Shown: in pieces, positions 61,298 to 64,000 of the stretch
Numbering within the stretch: position 1 is the stretch's first letter
How the letters are laid out: each line of letters opens with the position of its first letter
NCBI GenBank assembly: GCA_963693085.1
Contig: OY856409.1
Span: 519,633,303-519,697,302, forward strand
Direction of reading: 5' to 3'
DNA: 64,000 nucleotides
Source: Alisma plantago-aquatica
Taxonomy: Eukaryota; Streptophyta; Magnoliopsida; Alismatales; Alismataceae
Program-made: the position numbers and the translations under genes
The notes under the pieces: generated by a model
Databases searched by the model: none
Told to the model about the DNA's origin: nothing
What the model saw: the letters and a program-made list of their open reading frames with translations, nothing else

Positions 61298-63172
61298 TGT
61301 TAGGAAATATGACATCAAATAGGCAGTGAAAATAATTTTTTTATCTATCATATTTTCCTTTAACATAAAATTGTGTAAACAACTATGTAATGGGAAGGAT
61401 GGTTTACGAGGTCATACTTGGTCCTAGAGCAAGTCTAGCAACTATTCCTCATTGTACTATACACCTTTCTTCAAGCTGCACTCAGACAGTGTTAGCAGCA
61501 ACTCCTGGTTAACCACCATGGACAACAACTTGACGTTGTCCTCCTAGAAAAAAAAATCTCCACACCTCTATGGTACTCCACACAAACAATTGAAAACTCC
61601 TTTCATTCTAGAAGAATAGACAGGAAGGATTTGTCCCCTCTTGTTGGTGTACTAGCACCAACTTGTTGTCCCACAATTGTTCTCCCTTGTTATCCCTCCC
61701 TTTATCGGTAGGACTTGCTTAGATTCTCTCGTTACTACAACCAGAGAAGACAAACAATTGCCAGAGGCAATTATGTTGTGTGTGAGAAGCCCCCAATACC
61801 CTATATTTATAGGAGGGTTAGGGTCAGGGTTCCCAGTTTGAGTGGGAGAGGAAGGGACTAAAATTTCACAAATTCTCGCAACCTACAAGCGGTGAAATGG
61901 TCGATTCACAGGTGAATTGAACGGTTGGCATGTGAGTCGATTGGTTCAAGCAGCTGAGTCAATCGATTAACCTCCTAAACTAGTTGGTTCATGGTCCATA
62001 ATTGCCAAAGTTGGTTCAATTGACATGAAGCACTAAAACAATCGGTTCAACACTTGAATCGGTAGGTTCACAGTTTAGTCAGTCAATATTCAACCAATGT
62101 TGTTTAAATTGAATACCTAACTCATAAGTATCAAGTTTAAACCAAATTCATAAATGAACTCTTATTCAAAATATATCTTATGTGTGTGACCCTGTAGGTT
62201 CCAAGTTACATTGACTGTGAATGCCCATAACTGATTTATGATATCACACACAATGAGCGGTGTTTAGCAACACATCATTGCTACCCAAGTAATCAGGAAA
62301 GTTGGAGAACAACTTTAACCTAAAATTTGTGATAGGTTTTTTAGTGATTGTCTAATTCCTTTGTCATTGATATCTAGATTGAACTTAAAAAATGGAATCG
62401 TCATCCTTTCAATGTTCAATCCATGTTCCTTGAACTAGAGTAGACTGTTTGAGATATATGTGACCTCAATATCATATATTGATCCACATGTGCATGTTCA
62501 TGCTTTTCTTAGTCTCACTTATCAAGTGGCCTAGATATCAAACTCCAGTAGGAGGGACAAATCCCATCTACATCACTCACAATCATCCCCATGTGTCACA
62601 GTGCATCCGATCATCACCTTTATGGAAATCCTTATTCACGGTCACAATGGATGATGTCAAAGTACACTGAACTACATGGGATGAGTATAGTGATTTCATA
62701 TCTAAGAACCAAAATCACCACCTTCACTATGAGAGATGATTATGAAAACCAAATATGGTTTCCAAGTGTCACTCTCAAGGTGGTTCTGTCCGATACACTA
62801 TTCTTCAACAAGTATCTATGTGTTTGGTTTATATCACGTATCATGACTGATGAGATTTTGTGATCAACCAACACACACTCCAGTGTTATGTGTTATTGGT
62901 TTAGATCAACCTTCCACAATAACATGTGACTAGGACATAACATTAGTGTTCATACTCTTAAGATCCGTATGATCTCATTGTTCAAGTTGTCATCATGAAG
63001 AGGTATGTCATTGAATAATGTCATTCTTTAGACATCTATTATGTTTCATCATTATCTCATAACTATTGAAACAAAATAAATTGGAAGATTTCCTTTATTA
63101 CTAATCAAATCATTTACAAGATATTCCATCTCAATCATCATATGATTGTCTCTCTGGGCATACACACCAATA
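61298..63172 (-). mobile_element. 5' LTR of copia C
   Basis: 1875 bp, TGTTAGGAAATATGAC at the left (plus strand) and CACACCAATA at the right, where the usual CCAACA has mutated. Primer site on the left. The right flank GATAT pairs with GATTT at 15477 as the target duplication of the whole array. Confidence 0.87.
61804..61811 (-). promoter_or_regulatory. TATA box, copia C 5' LTR
   Basis: TATAAATA on the minus strand, same context as in the other copia LTRs. Of the three LTRs in the array this one would drive element C. Confidence 0.65.
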
Positions 63173-64000
63173 GATATCCAATCCAATGGCCCTGAAGAAT
63201 CTGGGTGTATAAGGAACATGACACACAAGACCCTAGGCAAAATCAAAAGTCTGGTAAATCAAAAGACGTGACATTTAAAACCAAATGAAACCATAGTCCA
63301 ACTACATTAGCATTGTATCATCCAAGATTATCTTTTCTTATCAAATTACAATAGCAATCACTATCCACTTAAGTAAAAACTTTACACCTAGACTAATTAG
63401 ACCCATAGAATATGATTATGCACTCAAATTTGGGTTTTGAAATTATCTTGTATGAATTTGAGTACACTTAGGATTTAAGTCAGTTATCTTGATATCTATT
63501 GTTATATTTTATCGTTATCTTTGATATTCTGGATCTAGACTCATTATCTTCATATTATCACCATATGGTGTTATATTAGTTTATCTTGCATGAAATATGT
63601 TATTTTATTCAATTTATCATTTATTCCATTAATGTTAATATTAATTTAAATAATGTAAAACTACCCATTTCAATTTAGATGAAAAGTACAACTATTATTC
63701 CATTACCCAGAGAAGATTATATACCATCCCAACTTTTATGTATGTTTATACACACCCAATCTTTATTAATCACATTTCGGTCTAGTTGCATGCCAATGTA
63801 CATTATGACATATATGACATGTATTTGAGATCAACTAGCCATGTCTTAGATTTTGTATTTTACATGTATTAGGCTATAGTATGTGATTAAGAACATCAGA
63901 TCACCAGTATATTCATATGGGTTATCGAATGTACATGTTAGGGTTAGATGATCACAACTTAGGGTTTGGGTCTACATTATCATTATACATCACATACACC
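63173..64000. other. Right flank of the copia array
   Basis: No gene or element recognised. AT-rich sequence with TTAGGGTT-type boxes near 63940-63965. Its left end (AATCCAATGG, 63180-63189) is the exact reverse complement of CCATTGGATT at 15471-15480. Confidence 0.5.

Larger units (their letters stand above)
15482..63172 (-). mobile_element. Tandem Ty1-copia array: LTR - B - LTR - C - LTR, with nested insertions
   Basis: Three copies of one copia LTR (15482-17338; 40535-41092 plus 52871-54188; 61298-63172) alternate with two internal domains, B and C, all on the minus strand. The middle LTR has a primer site on its left and a polypurine tract on its right, so it serves as 5' LTR of B and 3' LTR of C. 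The outer flanks are GATTT (15477-15481) and GATAT (63173-63177), a 4/5 target duplication around the whole array. Such arrays are known to arise by unequal recombination between LTRs of neighbouring or sister copies. All open frames are broken. Confidence 0.8.

Overview
The window looks like a gene-poor, repeat-dense intergenic stretch of a nuclear plant (angiosperm) genome. The reasons are Ty1-copia and chromovirus-type Ty3-gypsy LTR elements primed by initiator tRNA-Met, a Cassandra TRIM with its 5S rRNA-like LTR, plant L1-type and RTE-type LINEs, plant telo-boxes, and high AT content. I see no intact host gene, tRNA or rRNA gene. Every recognisable protein segment is a transposon remnant carrying stops or frameshifts. 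The species cannot be named from this sequence.

Layout. 1-5630: a minus-strand L1-type LINE (5' UTR, ORF1 with DUF4283-like and zinc-knuckle regions, start of the ORF2 endonuclease). It is split by a 3.1-kb solo LTR (1714-4777) and cut at 274 by another giant LTR that runs off the left edge. 5631-14799: copia element A (minus), with 5' LTR, primer-binding site, gag and integrase remnants, interrupted by an unclassified AT-rich insertion of about 3.9 kb that holds a 111-bp AT microsatellite. 14800-15481: flanking DNA. 15482-63172: a 47.7-kb nested composite whose frame is a tandem copia array, LTR - element B - shared LTR - element C - LTR, all on the minus strand and bounded by a near-perfect 5-bp target duplication. 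63173-64000: the other flank.

Inside the array, B's leader is split by a minus-strand solo LTR (21055-40024). That LTR itself holds a 5.4-kb giant solo LTR (23855-29288) and a non-autonomous element with 3.3-kb LTRs (29436-38270). The shared LTR is split by an eroded chromovirus (41093-52870). Its 5' LTR holds a Cassandra TRIM (41749-42589) and another solo LTR (43401-46499). Element C carries a 5'-truncated RTE LINE (57869-59875) with a perfect 12-bp target duplication.

Most notable patterns: (i) seven giant LTRs of unrelated sequence all carry tandemly repeated short dyads in the part near their downstream end, with one compensatory base change; (ii) the shared middle LTR has a primer-binding site on one side and a polypurine tract on the other; (iii) one LTR family carries a second copy of its own polypurine tract and LTR start, 62 bp inside the LTR; (iv) one giant LTR carries an array of about ten telo-boxes and four copies of a long inverted repeat. 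Boundaries were read by eye and may be off by a few bases.
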